Assembly: GCA_051715425.1 (NCBI GenBank)
Contig: JBPXJS010000002.1
Span: 62,001-126,000, forward strand
Length of the DNA: 64,000 nucleotides
From: JAJTFA01 sp051715425
GTDB lineage: Bacteria > Bacteroidota > Bacteroidia > UKL13-3
Direction of reading: 5' to 3'
The position numbers and the translations under genes were made by a program. How positions within the stretch are numbered: the first letter of the stretch is position 1; the number at the start of each line of letters is the position of its first letter. Below are positions 63,804-64,000 of this stretch, piece after piece. Below the pieces are notes generated by a model. It saw nothing but the letters and a program-made list of their open reading frames with translations, ran no database searches and was not told the origin of the DNA.

Positions 63804-64000
63804 AAAGGTTCCTTTTCTTGGTTTGCGAATGTAATAGAGAGAAATATGAAAACCAATTAAACAATTGTGGATATTGTCTATATTTTATCTTCTGATAGAT
63901 ATAGCTCCATTTATCCCCCTCAAAAACCTTTTGAAAAAAAAGTTGCCCCATGTGGGTGAAAAAGATGAAATTGCACTGTTTTTTTAGCAACACAACAACA

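Noticed and set aside
63804..64000. Riboswitch upstream of the DUF6580 gene
   Set aside because: No cobalamin-, TPP- or other riboswitch consensus is visible in this AT-rich stretch.

Overview
The window looks like a chromosomal segment of a Bacteroidota bacterium, probably of the Chitinophagales/Saprospirales type (the order is inferred). Six large secreted proteins occur. Five end in type IX secretion (T9SS) C-terminal sorting domains with the YPNP motif, and the sixth runs off the window. Upstream regions carry TAnnTTTG/TAnnTTYG minus-7 promoter elements and no clear Shine-Dalgarno signal. DUF5686, DUF6580, DUF6364 and LytS/LytTR proteins add to this picture.

Layout. 1-4183: partial repeat-rich surface protein (minus). 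4.5-10.2 kb: SLC13 transporter and a 1332-residue propeller/PKD/BACON T9SS protein. 10.3-17.5 kb: tRNA-His, Mn-type superoxide dismutase, copper P-type ATPase, a flippase, then cystathionine beta-synthase, thioesterase, DinB and DUF1801 genes. 17.6-21.5 kb: VWA protein divergent from a TPR-LytS kinase/LytTR regulator operon. 21.6-26.9 kb: two T9SS proteins, one built of RCC1 repeats. 27.0-27.3 kb: small HTH protein with a histone-H1-like tail.

27.87-40.05 kb is a foreign-looking block. It holds a methyltransferase, an eight-gene TetR-controlled RND efflux operon, and three orphan genes, all on the plus strand. Three 135-138 nt imperfect inverted repeats separate the last four units. They share one architecture: a TAAC/GTTA outer box, an asymmetric 1x5 internal loop, a 13-bp stem, an A.C mismatch and a 6-bp stem. 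A short motif recurs in all three loops. The 5' box of each unit is complementary to the left box of its own 3' element, often better than to the physically adjacent box. This is the exchange signature expected of integron-type gene cassettes. The boxes are not the canonical GTTRRRY and no integrase gene is in the window. This is the most interesting feature here.

40.3-51 kb returns to housekeeping: GT39-like glycosyltransferase, a phasin-like/UbiB/coiled-coil operon, a pyrE-plsC-gatC-lolD-like operon divergent from a Nudix gene, and a DUF5686 protein. 51-64 kb: DUF6364/PIN toxin-antitoxin pair, mazG, DUF1015, serA, serC, an outer-membrane protein, rhomboid, metallophosphoesterase, two tandem M43 metalloproteases with T9SS tails, and a DUF6580 membrane protein.
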